Assembly (NCBI RefSeq): GCF_010686765.1
Contig: NZ_JAAGWF010000003.1
Span: 1 to 64,000 of the forward strand
Origin: Geodermatophilus sabuli
GTDB taxonomy: Bacteria > Actinomycetota > Actinomycetes > Mycobacteriales > Geodermatophilaceae
Direction: 5' to 3'
DNA length: 64,000 nucleotides
Part shown: positions 53,010 to 61,550 of the stretch, in pieces
Position numbering within the stretch: the stretch's first letter is position 1
How the letters are laid out: every line of letters begins with the position of its first letter
Program-made: the position numbers and the translations under genes
Notes under the pieces: model-generated
The model's input: only the letters and a program-made list of their open reading frames with translations
Databases searched by the model: none
What the model was told of the DNA's origin: nothing

Positions 53010-54520
53010 CGCTGCTGGTCCGCGACGTGACCGTGGGGGACCGCCCGGGGCGCGCCGTCCACGTCGCCGACGGACGGATCGGCTGGATCGGCGCGGCCGC
53101 CGACGCGCCACCGGCCGCCCGCGTGGTCGAGGGCGGGGGGGCGCTGCTCACGCCGGCGTTCGTCGACGCCCACGTGCACGCCACGGCCACCGGACTGGCC
53201 CTGGCGGGCCTCGACCTCCACTCGAGCGTGAGCCTCCGGGACGCGGTCGAGTCCGTCGTCGCGCACGCCACCGCCACGCCCACCGGCATCGTGCTGGGCA
53301 CCGGCTGGGACGAGACCGGCTGGCCGGAGGGGCGCGGGCTGACCCGGCACGACCTGGACGCCGTGGTCGGGGACCGGCCGGCCTACCTCGCGCGGGTGGA
53401 CGTCCACTCCGCGGCGGTCTCCACCGCGCTGCTCGACCGGGTGCCCGCCATCGCCGGCCTGCCCGGCTACGACCCTGACGGGCAGCTGCGGCTGGACGCC
53501 CACCACGCGGCGCGGCAGGCGGCCTACGGCGCCGTGGACGCCGGCCAGCGCCGGGCCGCCCAGCAGGCCACGCTCGCCGCCGCCACGGCCCTGGGCATCG
53601 GCACGGTGCACGAGATGGCCGGCCCCGAGGTGTCCAGCGCCGAGGACCTGGCGGGCCTGCTCTCCCTCGCCGCGGAGGGACCGGGCCCACGGGTGCTCGG
53701 CTACTGGGGTGAGCTGGCCGAGCGCGGCGGCCTGGACGTCGTCCGCCGGCTCGGCCTGGCCGGCGCCGGGGGAGACCTGTTCTGCGACGGCGCGTTCGGC
53801 TCGCACACCGCGGCCCTGAGCGCCCCGTACGCCGACCGGCCCGACACCGCGGGCGCGCTGCGGTTCGAGACGGCGTCGCTGGTCGAGCACGTGCGCGCCT
53901 GCACGCTGGCCGGGGTGCAGGCCGGTTTCCACTGCATCGGTGACGCCGCGGTCGACCAGGTGCTCAGCGCGGTCGGCACGGTGGTCGGCGAGCTGGGCGC
54001 CGCCGCCGTCCGCGCCTGCCGGCACCGCCTGGAGCACGTGGAGATGGCCGGGCCCGACGCCGTCGCGCGCATGCGGGACTGGGCGATGGTGGCCAGCGTG
54101 CAACCGGCGTTCGACGCCGCGTGGGGTGGCGAGGCGGGCATGTACGTCGACCGCCTCGGCCGGGAGCGGGCCCTGGCCACCAACCCGTTCGCCGACCTGT
54201 CCGACGGCGGGGTCGCCCTGGCGCTGGGCAGCGACGCCCCGGTCACCGCCATGGACCCGTGGGGCGGGGTGCACGCCGCGGTCGACCACCACACGCCGTC
54301 GTCCGGACTGCGGCCCTTCGACGCCTTCGACGCGGCCACCCACGGCGGCTGGCACGCCGCCCGGGCCGAGCACGCCGCCGGGCCGCTGGCGGTGGGTGCG
54401 CCGGCCGACCTGGCGCTGTGGGCGACCACCGACACGCTGTCCGCCGTCCTCGCCGCCCGCGGCCGCCCCACCTGCCGGTTGCTGCTCGTCGCCGGCGAAC
54501 CCCTGGAGGACCCGACATGA
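53006..54520 (+). CDS. Amidohydrolase (YtcJ-like) inside the lysine cluster
   Basis: This is a metal-dependent amidohydrolase family 3 protein of 504 aa. Motifs in order are AFVDAHVHATATG (HxH), VLGTGWDETGWPEG, FHCIGDAAVDQVL, RHRLEHVEMAGPDAV and ALGSDAPVTAMDPWGGVHAAVDH (catalytic Asp). The C-terminal barrel-end strand LAVGAPADLALWATTD closes the fold. No known step of the lysine pathway needs it. It overlaps kdd (ATGA) and precedes kamD, so it is co-transcribed, and may open a lactam or an acyl-amine made from the intermediates (inference). Confidence 0.88.
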   Translation: MTLLVRDVTVGDRPGRAVHVADGRIGWIGAAADAPPAARVVEGGGALLTPAFVDAHVHATATGLALAGLDLHSSVSLRDAVESVVAHATATPTGIVLGTGWDETGWPEGRGLTRHDLDAVVGDRPAYLARVDVHSAAVSTALLDRVPAIAGLPGYDPDGQLRLDAHHAARQAAYGAVDAGQRRAAQQATLAAATALGIGTVHEMAGPEVSSAEDLAGLLSLAAEGPGPRVLGYWGELAERGGLDVVRRLGLAGAGGDLFCDGAFGSHTAALSAPYADRPDTAGALRFETASLVEHVRACTLAGVQAGFHCIGDAAVDQVLSAVGTVVGELGAAAVRACRHRLEHVEMAGPDAVARMRDWAMVASVQPAFDAAWGGEAGMYVDRLGRERALATNPFADLSDGGVALALGSDAPVTAMDPWGGVHAAVDHHTPSSGLRPFDAFDAATHGGWHAARAEHAAGPLAVGAPADLALWATTDTLSAVLAARGRPTCRLLLVAGEPLEDPT

Positions 54521-54584
54521 CGGGACTAACCGTGGAAGGTCCCGAGGGCGTCCCCGCGGCAGACCCTGAGAGGGGGGAGCGGCC

Positions 54585-56195
54585 GTGAGCGGTCTCGTGC
54601 TGGACCCGGTCCTCGTGGCCCGGGCGCGGGAGCTGGCCCGCCGCGCCGCGGAGCCGGTGGTCGAGCTGGCCCGGCGGCACACCACCGTCTCCGTCGAGCG
54701 GGCCGTGCTGCGCCTGGCCGGCCTGACCGGCACCGACCCGGTCACCGGCGAGGGCTCCGCGGGCGACGAGCAGTCGGTGGGCCGGGTGCCGTGGGTCAAC
54801 CGCGTGGTGGACGCCGTCCGCGACCAGGTCGGGCTGGGGTCCGGCGTCGCGCTGCCCGTCTGGCACGCCCTCGCCTCGGGTGCGGCGCCCGGCCTCCAGG
54901 CCCTCGCCGAGCAGGTGGGCGCCGGGACGGCGCGGTTCAGCGTGCCCGCGGGCGCCGACGCCGAGCGCGCCCGGGACGCCGCCCGCGACGCCGTGGCCGC
55001 CGGCATCGCCCGCATCGACGCGAACCGGACCCGCCGCGAGGAGCTGGTCGCCACCCTGGGCGATCCGCCCCGCCGGCCGTGGATCTACCTGATCGTGGCC
55101 ACCGGCGACATCCACGAGGACATCCCGCAGGCCCAGGCCGCCGCCCGCGCGGGCGCCGACGTCATCGCCGTCATCCGGTCCACCGGGCAGTCGCTGCTGG
55201 ACTACGTCCCCGAGGGCGCCACCCGGACCGGGTACGCCGGCACCTACGCCACCGGCGAGAACTTCCGGCTGATGCGGGCCGCGCTGGACGACGTCGGCGT
55301 CGAGCTGGGCCGCTACGTCCGGCTGACCAACTACGCGTCCGGGCTGTGCATGCCCGAGATCGCCGTCCTGGCCGGCCTCGAGCGGCTGGACATGATGCTC
55401 AACGACGCGATGTACGGGATCCTCTTCCGCGACATCAACCCGCGGCGCACGTTCGTCGACCAGCGGTTCAGCCGGATGGTGCACGCCCGCGCCGGGATCA
55501 TCATCAACACCGGCGAGGACAACTACCTCACCACCGCCGACGCCGTCGACGAGGCGCACACGGTCACGGTCAGCCAGCTGCTCAACGAGACGCTGGCCAA
55601 GGAGGCCGGGCTGGAGGACTGGCAGCTCGGCCTCGGGCACGCCTTCGAGATCGACCCCGACGTCCCCGAGTCGTTCCGGCTGGAACTGGCCCACGCCCTG
55701 CTCGCCCGGAGCCTGTTCCCCGACGCGCCGCTGAAGTGGATGCCGCCCACCAAGCACATGACCGGCGACGTCTTCCGCGGCTACCTGCTCGACGGCTTCT
55801 TCAACCTGGCCGGGGCGCTCACCGGCCAGGGCATCCTGCTGGTCGGGATGATGACCGAGGCGGTCGTCACCCCGTGGCTGTCCGACCGCGACCTGGCACT
55901 GCGCAACGTCCGCTACGTGCTGGACGCCGCCGGCAACCTGGCCGAGGACTTCGCACCCCCGGCCGGCGGCTTCATCGACCGCCGCGCCGACACCGTGCTG
56001 CGCGAGGCCGTCGACCTGCTCGGCCGCATCGCCGACCACCCCGAGGGCCTCATCCAGGCGATCGCCGACGGCACCTTCGGCATCACCAAGCGGTCCCCGG
56101 ACGGCGGCCGGGGCCTCGACGGCGTCGTCGCCACGGGCCCGGACGCCTACAACCCGGCCCTGGAGCTCCTGGAGAGGGAGGTCTCGCGTGCCTGA
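54585..56195 (+). CDS. kamD: Lysine 5,6-aminomutase alpha subunit (KamD)
   Basis: This is the large subunit of the adenosylcobalamin- and PLP-dependent 5,6-aminomutase, which moves the terminal amino group of beta-lysine to give 3,5-diaminohexanoate. It has 536 aa. Conserved stretches include YLIVATGDIHEDIPQAQAAARAGADVIAVIRSTGQSLLDYVPEGAT, YATGENFRLMRAAL, YVRLTNYASGLCMPEIAVL and LKWMPPTKHMTGDVFRGYLLDG, forming the TIM barrel that holds the substrate. GTG 54585 has a GGGGGGAGC site. It overlaps kamE by 8 nt. Confidence 0.95.
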   Translation: MSGLVLDPVLVARARELARRAAEPVVELARRHTTVSVERAVLRLAGLTGTDPVTGEGSAGDEQSVGRVPWVNRVVDAVRDQVGLGSGVALPVWHALASGAAPGLQALAEQVGAGTARFSVPAGADAERARDAARDAVAAGIARIDANRTRREELVATLGDPPRRPWIYLIVATGDIHEDIPQAQAAARAGADVIAVIRSTGQSLLDYVPEGATRTGYAGTYATGENFRLMRAALDDVGVELGRYVRLTNYASGLCMPEIAVLAGLERLDMMLNDAMYGILFRDINPRRTFVDQRFSRMVHARAGIIINTGEDNYLTTADAVDEAHTVTVSQLLNETLAKEAGLEDWQLGLGHAFEIDPDVPESFRLELAHALLARSLFPDAPLKWMPPTKHMTGDVFRGYLLDGFFNLAGALTGQGILLVGMMTEAVVTPWLSDRDLALRNVRYVLDAAGNLAEDFAPPAGGFIDRRADTVLREAVDLLGRIADHPEGLIQAIADGTFGITKRSPDGGRGLDGVVATGPDAYNPALELLEREVSRA

Positions 56196-56934
56196 CGGGA
56201 CGATCGTCCGGCCCTACGGCGACACCACCGGCGACGGGATGGTGCAGACGTCGTTCACCCTGCCCGTCCCGGCCGGCCCGAGGGCCGAGGGCGCCGCCCT
56301 GCAACTGGCCGCCAAGATGGGCATCGAGCCCGCGATGGTGGTGCACAGCCGGGCCATCGACAGCGGCTACACGTTCTTCGTCGTGTACGGCAGCGTGCGC
56401 CACCTGGTCGACCTGGACGCCGTCCGGGTGGAGGAGCGCAGCTATCCGCTGCTGTCCCCGGCCGAGGTGGACGCCGCCGTCCGGACCCGACTGCGCCGCA
56501 AGCTCGTCGTCCTCGGGGCCTGCATCGGCACCGACGCGCACACCGTCGGCATCGACGCGATCCTCAACGTCAAGGGCTTCGCCGGGGAGAAGGGCCTGGA
56601 GTACCACCGGGAGCTGGAGGTGGCCAACCTGGGCGCGCAGGTGGGCGTGCCGGAGCTGGTGCGCACCGCCCGCGCGCGGCGCGCCGACGCGGTCCTGGTC
56701 TCCCAGGTGGTCACCCAGCGCGACGCGCACCTGCGCAACACCCGCGAGCTCGCCGCCGCGTTCCGGGAGGCGATGGGGGAGGCCCGGCCGCTGCTCGTCG
56801 TCGGCGGTCCCCGCTTCGATCCGGCCATGGCCGCCGACCTCGGCGTCGACAAGGTGTTCGGCCGCGGGACGACGCCCGGCGAGGTCGCCAGCTACCTCGT
56901 GTCCGCACTGCTGCCCCAGGAGGCGACCGCATGA
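56188..56934 (+). CDS. kamE: Lysine 5,6-aminomutase beta subunit (KamE)
   Basis: The small subunit, 248 aa, binds cobalamin and carries the PLP lysine. The cobalamin motif Asp116-x-His118-x2-Gly121 lies in GTDAHTVGIDAIL. Lys129 in NVKGFAGEKG stands 11 residues after the His, as does the PLP Lys of the clostridial enzyme (spacing from memory). The Rossmann B12 domain continues with DAVLVSQVVTQRDAHLRN and LLVVGGPRFDPAMAADLGVDKVFGRG. It overlaps kamD by 8 nt and kal by 4 nt, ensuring balanced subunits. Confidence 0.95.
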   Translation: MPDGTIVRPYGDTTGDGMVQTSFTLPVPAGPRAEGAALQLAAKMGIEPAMVVHSRAIDSGYTFFVVYGSVRHLVDLDAVRVEERSYPLLSPAEVDAAVRTRLRRKLVVLGACIGTDAHTVGIDAILNVKGFAGEKGLEYHRELEVANLGAQVGVPELVRTARARRADAVLVSQVVTQRDAHLRNTRELAAAFREAMGEARPLLVVGGPRFDPAMAADLGVDKVFGRGTTPGEVASYLVSALLPQEATA

Positions 56935-57335
56935 CCGACGACCCCCGCCTCGGCCTGGTCGTCACCCACCGCCGGTACGTGCCGCACGCGCACGCCCACT
57001 ACGGCGGTGCGCTCGTCGACGGGGCCTACACCCTGGGCCTGTTCGGGGACGTCGCCACCGAGGTCGCCATCGTGCTCGACGGCGACGAGGGCCTGCTGGC
57101 CGGCTGGTCGGAGGTGTCCTTCCTCGGGCCGGTGCGGGCCGGTGACGTGCTGGAGGCGACCTGCGAGGTGGTCCGCATCGGCCGGCGCAGCCGCGACCTG
57201 CGGTGCACCGCCCGCGTCGTGGCCCGCAGCCGGCCCGAGCGCGGCCCCTCGGCGGCCGGCGTGCTCGACCCGCCGGAGGTCGTCGTGACCGCCATTGCCA
57301 CGCTCGTCGTCCCGACGCCAGCAGGCGCGCCGTAA
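56931..57335 (+). CDS. kal: 3-Aminobutyryl-CoA ammonia-lyase (Kal), hotdog fold
   Basis: Kal removes ammonia from 3-aminobutyryl-CoA to give crotonyl-CoA, the last specific step of lysine fermentation. This is a 134-residue single hotdog domain: LVVTHRRYVPHAHAHYGGALVDGAYTLGLFGDVATEVAIVLDG, then VSFLGPVRAGDVLEATCEVVRIGRRSRDL and a final strand VVVTAIATLVVP. The family resembles thioesterases, so a CoA thioesterase role cannot be excluded by sequence alone; the operon with kamDE decides. It overlaps kamE (ATGA) and is the last gene of the operon. Confidence 0.9.
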   Translation: MTDDPRLGLVVTHRRYVPHAHAHYGGALVDGAYTLGLFGDVATEVAIVLDGDEGLLAGWSEVSFLGPVRAGDVLEATCEVVRIGRRSRDLRCTARVVARSRPERGPSAAGVLDPPEVVVTAIATLVVPTPAGAP

Positions 57336-57831
57336 CGAATGGGTCACGGTCTGACACAGACCTCCCGGAATCGCCCACTCCCGTCGGCGCCGTTCCTACA
57401 GTGCCTGCAGTTCCACTCCGGGAGCACCGGCACGTGCTCTTCCGGACCAGCCGTGCGGGCATCCCGACCGCGCGGCCGGGCGGCGGTCGCCGCCCGGCCG
57501 CCACCCAGGTCGAGGGCGCCGACGGAGGGCCGGAGGACCGCGCGCCGGGCACCCGGCGGGGTCCAGCCCGGACCCGCGCCACCAGACAACGACCCGCCGG
57601 TCGCCGCCAGCGACCGGCCGGCCGGCCCGAAGGCGCGGGCCCGCGGGGAGACCGCCGTCGGCGCGACCCGGAGCGCCCGGGCCGGACGACGGCGCCGCCC
57701 GCCGGTCCCCGCCCGGATGGGATGCTGGGGCGCAGGACGCCGGCGACGTGGCCGGTGGTCGCCCCGCCGGTACGGCTCGGGGCAGGCAGCGCCCGGGACG
57801 GCCCGGTGCGCCAGGCGCACGGGAGGCGACG
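57336..57831. other. 496-bp stretch without a gene, possible leader of lnt
   Basis: No convincing gene is seen; every long open frame here is a composition artefact. A TACAGT hexamer (57397-57402) might be the -10 of the lnt gene. Two hairpins are visible: GAGCAC/GTGCTC near 57422-57439 and GGGCGGCGG/CCGCCC near 57479-57497. If transcribed, this gives a leader of about 430 nt. No known riboswitch was recognised. Confidence 0.35.
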
Positions 57832-59442
57832 GTGGGAGCGGTCGCCTCAGGCACCCTGGAGCGGGCGCCGGACGCCCCCGGCGCGGCGCCCGCAGCCCGT
57901 GGACGACGGCTGCCCTGGCGCACGCTGCTGGCCGCGGCCGGGGGACTGGTCCTGCTGCTCGCCTTCCCGGGGTACGGTCTGTCGTGGCTGGCCCCCCTCG
58001 GCCCGGCCGCCCTCGCGCTGGCCGTCCGGGGCCGGCGGGCCCGCTCCGGTGCCTGGCTGGGCCTGGTCTTCGGCCTGTGCTTCTTCGTGCCGCTGCTGTC
58101 CTGGAGCGGCATCTTCGTCGGCTGGCTGCCGTGGCTGGCGCTGGCCGGCTGGGAGGCGGTGCACCTGGCACTGCTCGGCGCGGCGACGGCGACGACCTCC
58201 CGGCTCCGGCTGTGGCCGCTGTGGGCGGCCGCCCTCTGGGTGGCCGACGAGGCGCTGCGCGGCCGCTTCGTGCTCGACGGGTTCCCCTGGGGACGGCTGG
58301 GGCTGAGCCAGACCGAGGGCCCCTTCCTCTCCCTGGCCGCCTACGGCGGAGTGCCCCTGGTCGGCTTCGCCGTGGCCCTGACCGGCACGCTGCTGGCCGC
58401 CGCCCTGGTCGCGCTCGTCCGTGCACGGGGGAGGGGGGCGCGGCGGCCCGCCGTCCTGGCCCTGATCGGGGCGCTGGCGGTTCCGCTGCTGGGCGGCCTG
58501 GCCTGGCTGCCCCTGCCCGGTGCGTCGCTGACCGCGGGCGGCCCGGCGGTGACCGTGGCGGTCGTCCAGGGCGACGTGCCCGAGCCGGGACTCGAGTTCA
58601 ACGCACGGCGCCGCGCCGTCCTCGACAACCACGTGACCGGCACCCTGGACCTCGCCGAGGCCGTCGCGGCGGGGGAGCGGGACCAGCCCGACGTCGTCAT
58701 CTGGCCGGAGAACAGCTCCGACATCGACCCCTACCTGAACGAGGACGCGGCCCGGCAGATCAGCCGGGCGGCCGCGGCGATCGACGCACCCGTCCTCGTC
58801 GGGGCCGTCGTCGACGGCCCCGGCCGGTTCATCAGCAACACCGGGATCGTGTGGGACCCGCGCACCGGCCCGGGCGACACCTACGTCAAGCGCCATCCCG
58901 TGCCCCTGGCCGAGTACGTCCCGGCCCGCGACTTCTTCCGGTTCTTCAGCGACAAGGTCGACCTCGTGCGCCGGGACTTCGTGCACGGCACCGAGGTCGG
59001 GCTGCTCGAGTTCGGCGGCGCCCGGGTCGGCGACGTCATCTGCTTCGAGGTGGTCTACGACGGACTCGTGCGCGACGTCGTCCGGGCCGGTGCCGGGATG
59101 ATCGTCGTCCAGACGAACAACGCCACCTTCGGCTACACCGACGAGAGCGAGCAGCAGCTGGCGGCCAGCCGGCTGCGGGCGGTGGAGTTCGGCCGGACCG
59201 TCGTGGTGGCCGCGACCAGCGGCATCTCCGCGATCGTCGCGCCCGACGGCTCGCTGGCCGCCCGGTCGGAGCTCTACACCGCCGACACGTTCGTCGAGGA
59301 CATCGCCCAGCGCGACTCCACCACCCTGGCCGAGCGGCTCGGTGCGGCGCCGGAGTGGGTGCTGACGGCGCTCGGGGGTGGCGCCCTGCTGGCCGTCGTC
59401 CTCCGTGCCCGGACGCGGCGGCGGGCTGCCGGAGCACATTGA
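57832..59442 (+). CDS. lnt: Apolipoprotein N-acyltransferase Lnt
   Basis: Lnt adds the third acyl chain to lipoproteins at the outer face of the membrane. It has 536 aa. Hydrophobic helices fill residues 28-230, followed by a nitrilase-like periplasmic domain with the triad Glu293 (VIWPENSSD), Lys353 (YVKRHPVPLAEY) and Cys404 (VGDVICFEVVYD). A final helix near 510-530 ends the protein. GTG 57832 was chosen because GGGAGGCGACG precedes it. In mycobacteria the same gene lies close to rbpA and fxsA, as here. Confidence 0.94.
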   Translation: MGAVASGTLERAPDAPGAAPAARGRRLPWRTLLAAAGGLVLLLAFPGYGLSWLAPLGPAALALAVRGRRARSGAWLGLVFGLCFFVPLLSWSGIFVGWLPWLALAGWEAVHLALLGAATATTSRLRLWPLWAAALWVADEALRGRFVLDGFPWGRLGLSQTEGPFLSLAAYGGVPLVGFAVALTGTLLAAALVALVRARGRGARRPAVLALIGALAVPLLGGLAWLPLPGASLTAGGPAVTVAVVQGDVPEPGLEFNARRRAVLDNHVTGTLDLAEAVAAGERDQPDVVIWPENSSDIDPYLNEDAARQISRAAAAIDAPVLVGAVVDGPGRFISNTGIVWDPRTGPGDTYVKRHPVPLAEYVPARDFFRFFSDKVDLVRRDFVHGTEVGLLEFGGARVGDVICFEVVYDGLVRDVVRAGAGMIVVQTNNATFGYTDESEQQLAASRLRAVEFGRTVVVAATSGISAIVAPDGSLAARSELYTADTFVEDIAQRDSTTLAERLGAAPEWVLTALGGGALLAVVLRARTRRRAAGAH

Positions 59443-59578
59443 GCCGCTCGGGCGTTGGTACCGGGTGGGGAGGGGTCGGCCGGGCCGGTCCCGCACCGGG
59501 ACGGGTCCGCGACGGCGGGCGGTGACCAGGGTCCGCCAGGGACCGGGGACCGCCCGCAGGGGCGGACCGAGGAGAGCC

Positions 59579-60100
59579 GTGGGTCGCCGCGTGCGCTTGC
59601 TGGCCGGGCTGCTCGCCCTGGCCGAGATCGTCGTCTTCGTGCTCGTCGCCAGCTGGATCGGGGTGGGCGCGACCGTGCTGGCGGCACTGACCACCAGCGT
59701 CCTGGGCTGGGCGCTGCTGGCCCGGCAGGGCACCCGTGCCCTGACCGAGTTGCGCGACCGCGCCCGGGAGCGCCGGGCACCCGGCCGCGCGCTGGGCGAC
59801 GCCGGGTTGATCGCCGTCGGCGGGCTGCTGATGCTGCTGCCGGGCTTCATCGGGGACGTCGTCGGGCTGCTGTGCCTGCTGCCGCCCACCCGGTTCCTCG
59901 TGCGGGGGCTGCTCGCCCGCGTCCTGGCCGGCCGCCTCCCGGCCGAGCTGCGCGGCCCGGTGCACGTCCGCAGCACCCGCACGCCCCACGTCGACGGAGC
60001 GCCGGGCAGCGGCGCCACCCGCGTGGGACGTCCGATGGTCATCGAGGGCGAGATCGTCCCGGCCGACGACCTGCGGGGGCGGGAGCAGGCGCAGCCCTGA
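59579..60100 (+). CDS. fxsA: FxsA family membrane protein
   Basis: This FxsA-like inner membrane protein has 173 aa. Three or four hydrophobic segments are seen: LLAGLLALAEIVVFVLVASWIG, VLAALTTSVLGWALLARQG with conserved small residues, and LIAVGGLLMLLPGFIGDVVGLLCLLP, whose PGFxxDxxGxxLLLPP pattern marks the family. In E. coli it relieves phage T7 exclusion; its normal role is unknown. GTG 59579 has a GGAGAG site. It follows lnt after 136 nt. Confidence 0.88.
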   Translation: MGRRVRLLAGLLALAEIVVFVLVASWIGVGATVLAALTTSVLGWALLARQGTRALTELRDRARERRAPGRALGDAGLIAVGGLLMLLPGFIGDVVGLLCLLPPTRFLVRGLLARVLAGRLPAELRGPVHVRSTRTPHVDGAPGSGATRVGRPMVIEGEIVPADDLRGREQAQP

Positions 60101-60174
60101 GGGCAGCGGCTACCGCAGCACCCGGAACCGCAGGCTGGCGCGCATCCCGCCGTCGGTCGACGGCCCCCGGACAG

Positions 60175-60211
60175 GGAACGGCCCCGGTGGGGATCCCACC
60201 GGGGCCGTTCC
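60175..60211. terminator. Perfect 17-bp hairpin between fxsA and rbpA
   Basis: GGAACGGCCCCGGTGGG and CCCACCGGGGCCGTTCC are perfect inverted repeats with a 3-nt loop (GAT). It lies between convergent fxsA and rbpA and probably terminates one or both. No T-run is present. Confidence 0.8.
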
Positions 60212-60224
60212 GTGTCCGAGGGCC

Positions 60225-60278
60225 GGCTCCTCTGCAAGGCCCCGCGCCGAGCCTGCGAGGCGTGAGGGCAGAGGGGCC
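60225..60278. repeat. Dispersed palindromic element, copy 10
   Basis: GGCTCCTCTGC at the left pairs with GCAGAGGGGCC at the right; the core GCGCCGAGCCTGCGAGGCGT is the family core in its clearest form. It ends 4 nt before the rbpA stop, next to the perfect hairpin. Confidence 0.8.
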
Positions 60279-60282
60279 TCCG

Positions 60283-60627
60283 TCAGCTGGCGCGGGTCCG
60301 CCGGCCGCGCAGCACCTCGAGGCGCTCGGCGAGCACCTCTTCCAGGTCGTCCACCGAGCGGCGCTCCAGGAGCATGTCCCAGTGCGTCCGCGGCGGCTTC
60401 ACCTTCTTGGGTGCGGGCTCCGCACCCCCGACCAGCTTGGCCGCCCCGCCGTCGAACTTGCACTCCCACGTGTCGGGGAGCTCGGCGTCGTCGGCGAAGG
60501 GCACGGTGAACAGGTGACCCGAAGGGCACCGGTACTCCGCGTACTGCCGCTCGATCGGGGCGGTGTTCCGCTCGGTCTCGTAGCTCACGCTGCCCAGTCG
60601 GCTGCCCCGCAGGGAACGCTCGCCCAT
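60283..60627 (-). CDS. rbpA: RNA polymerase-binding protein RbpA
   Basis: RbpA binds RNA polymerase and the primary sigma factor in Actinobacteria and helps open promoters. It has 114 aa. The core domain includes YRCPSGHLFTVPFADDAELPDTWECKFDGG, with the Cys pair characteristic of the family, then a basic linker KKVKPPRTHWDMLLERRSVDDLEEVLAERLEVL, the sigma-interaction domain. ATG 60627 was chosen because family sequence (MGERSLRGSRLGS) begins there. It is convergent with fxsA. Confidence 0.96.
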   Translation of the reverse strand: MGERSLRGSRLGSVSYETERNTAPIERQYAEYRCPSGHLFTVPFADDAELPDTWECKFDGGAAKLVGGAEPAPKKVKPPRTHWDMLLERRSVDDLEEVLAERLEVLRGRRTRAS

Positions 60628-60809
60628 GGCACACCGTCCTCTCGTGCTCTGGTGTCGGTCGGAACCGGACGTCTCGACGTGGGGGCTACCCACCGGACGG
60701 CGGTGTCGAAAGAACCAACGGCGGATTTCGCGGAGAGATTCCGCAGAGTCGGTTCAGAATCATCGCATGGAGTGGTATTGGGCGCTGCAGCCACCCCCCG
60801 ACGGGTGAG

Positions 60810-61550
60810 CTAGGGCAGGGCGAGCTGCCCCGGGCCGGCCGCGGCCGGCCCCAGCTGGCCGAGCACGTGGTGCCGCCGGCAGAGCACCTGGTAGTGGACG
60901 TCGGCGTCGGCGGAGGGCTCCCCGGGTGCCGGCGTCGGCGCGGTGTCGGCGACGACGACCGTCGCGCCCTCCCGCACCATCGACCCGTCGACCACCCGGG
61001 CGTTGAGCAGCCCGGGCAGTCCGCACCAGCAGAGCACCTCGACCTGCACCCGCTGGACGTCGTCGGCGACCTCCAGCAGCCGCTGGGTGCCCGGGAACAG
61101 CCGGGTGCGGAAGTCGGTGGTCAGCCCGAACGCGTAGACGTCCACGTGGGACTCGTCGACCAGTTCGGCCAGCTGGTCGACCTGCCCGGCGGTGAGGAAC
61201 TGGGCCTCGTCGACGATCAGGTAGTCCACCCGCTCGCCCGCGGCCCAGGAGCTGCGCACCAGCAGCCGCAGGTCGGTGCCGGCGTCGACCTCGACCGCCT
61301 CCCGGCACAGACCCACCCGGGAGCTGATCCGCGGCTGGGCCGACCGGTCGCCCTGGGTGAGCAGCAGGCCCCGGCGTCCCTGGCGGGCCTGGTTGTGGTC
61401 CACCTGCAGGGCCAGCGTCGACTTCCCGCAGTCCATCGGGCCGTGGAAGAAGCGCAGGTGCGCCGGGGCCGGGTGCCGGCGGCGGTCACCGGCGACGGGG
61501 ACCGCCGACGTCCGCCGCTCCACCCGCGAGTCGCCGTCCGGGGAGCTCAC
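60810..61550 (-). CDS. tdk: Thymidine kinase (type II)
   Basis: This type II thymidine kinase of 246 aa phosphorylates thymidine with ATP in the salvage pathway. The P-loop is FFHGPMDCGKSTLALQV (GPMxxGKS/T), the Walker B-like DYLIVDEAQFLTAGQV carries the catalytic Glu, and the lasso/zinc region has VEVLCWCGLPGLLNARVVDG and VLCRRHH. The N-terminal about 30 residues are extra. GTG 61550 overlaps the MFS transporter stop (GTGA), so it is translationally coupled with the transporter gene. Confidence 0.92.
   Translation of the reverse strand: MSSPDGDSRVERRTSAVPVAGDRRRHPAPAHLRFFHGPMDCGKSTLALQVDHNQARQGRRGLLLTQGDRSAQPRISSRVGLCREAVEVDAGTDLRLLVRSSWAAGERVDYLIVDEAQFLTAGQVDQLAELVDESHVDVYAFGLTTDFRTRLFPGTQRLLEVADDVQRVQVEVLCWCGLPGLLNARVVDGSMVREGATVVVADTAPTPAPGEPSADADVHYQVLCRRHHVLGQLGPAAAGPGQLALP

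Noticed and set aside
57344-58426. Open frames in the gene-free stretch before lnt
   Set aside because: All are Arg/Pro/Gly/Ala-rich with no domain pattern, and they run into lnt in the wrong frame.
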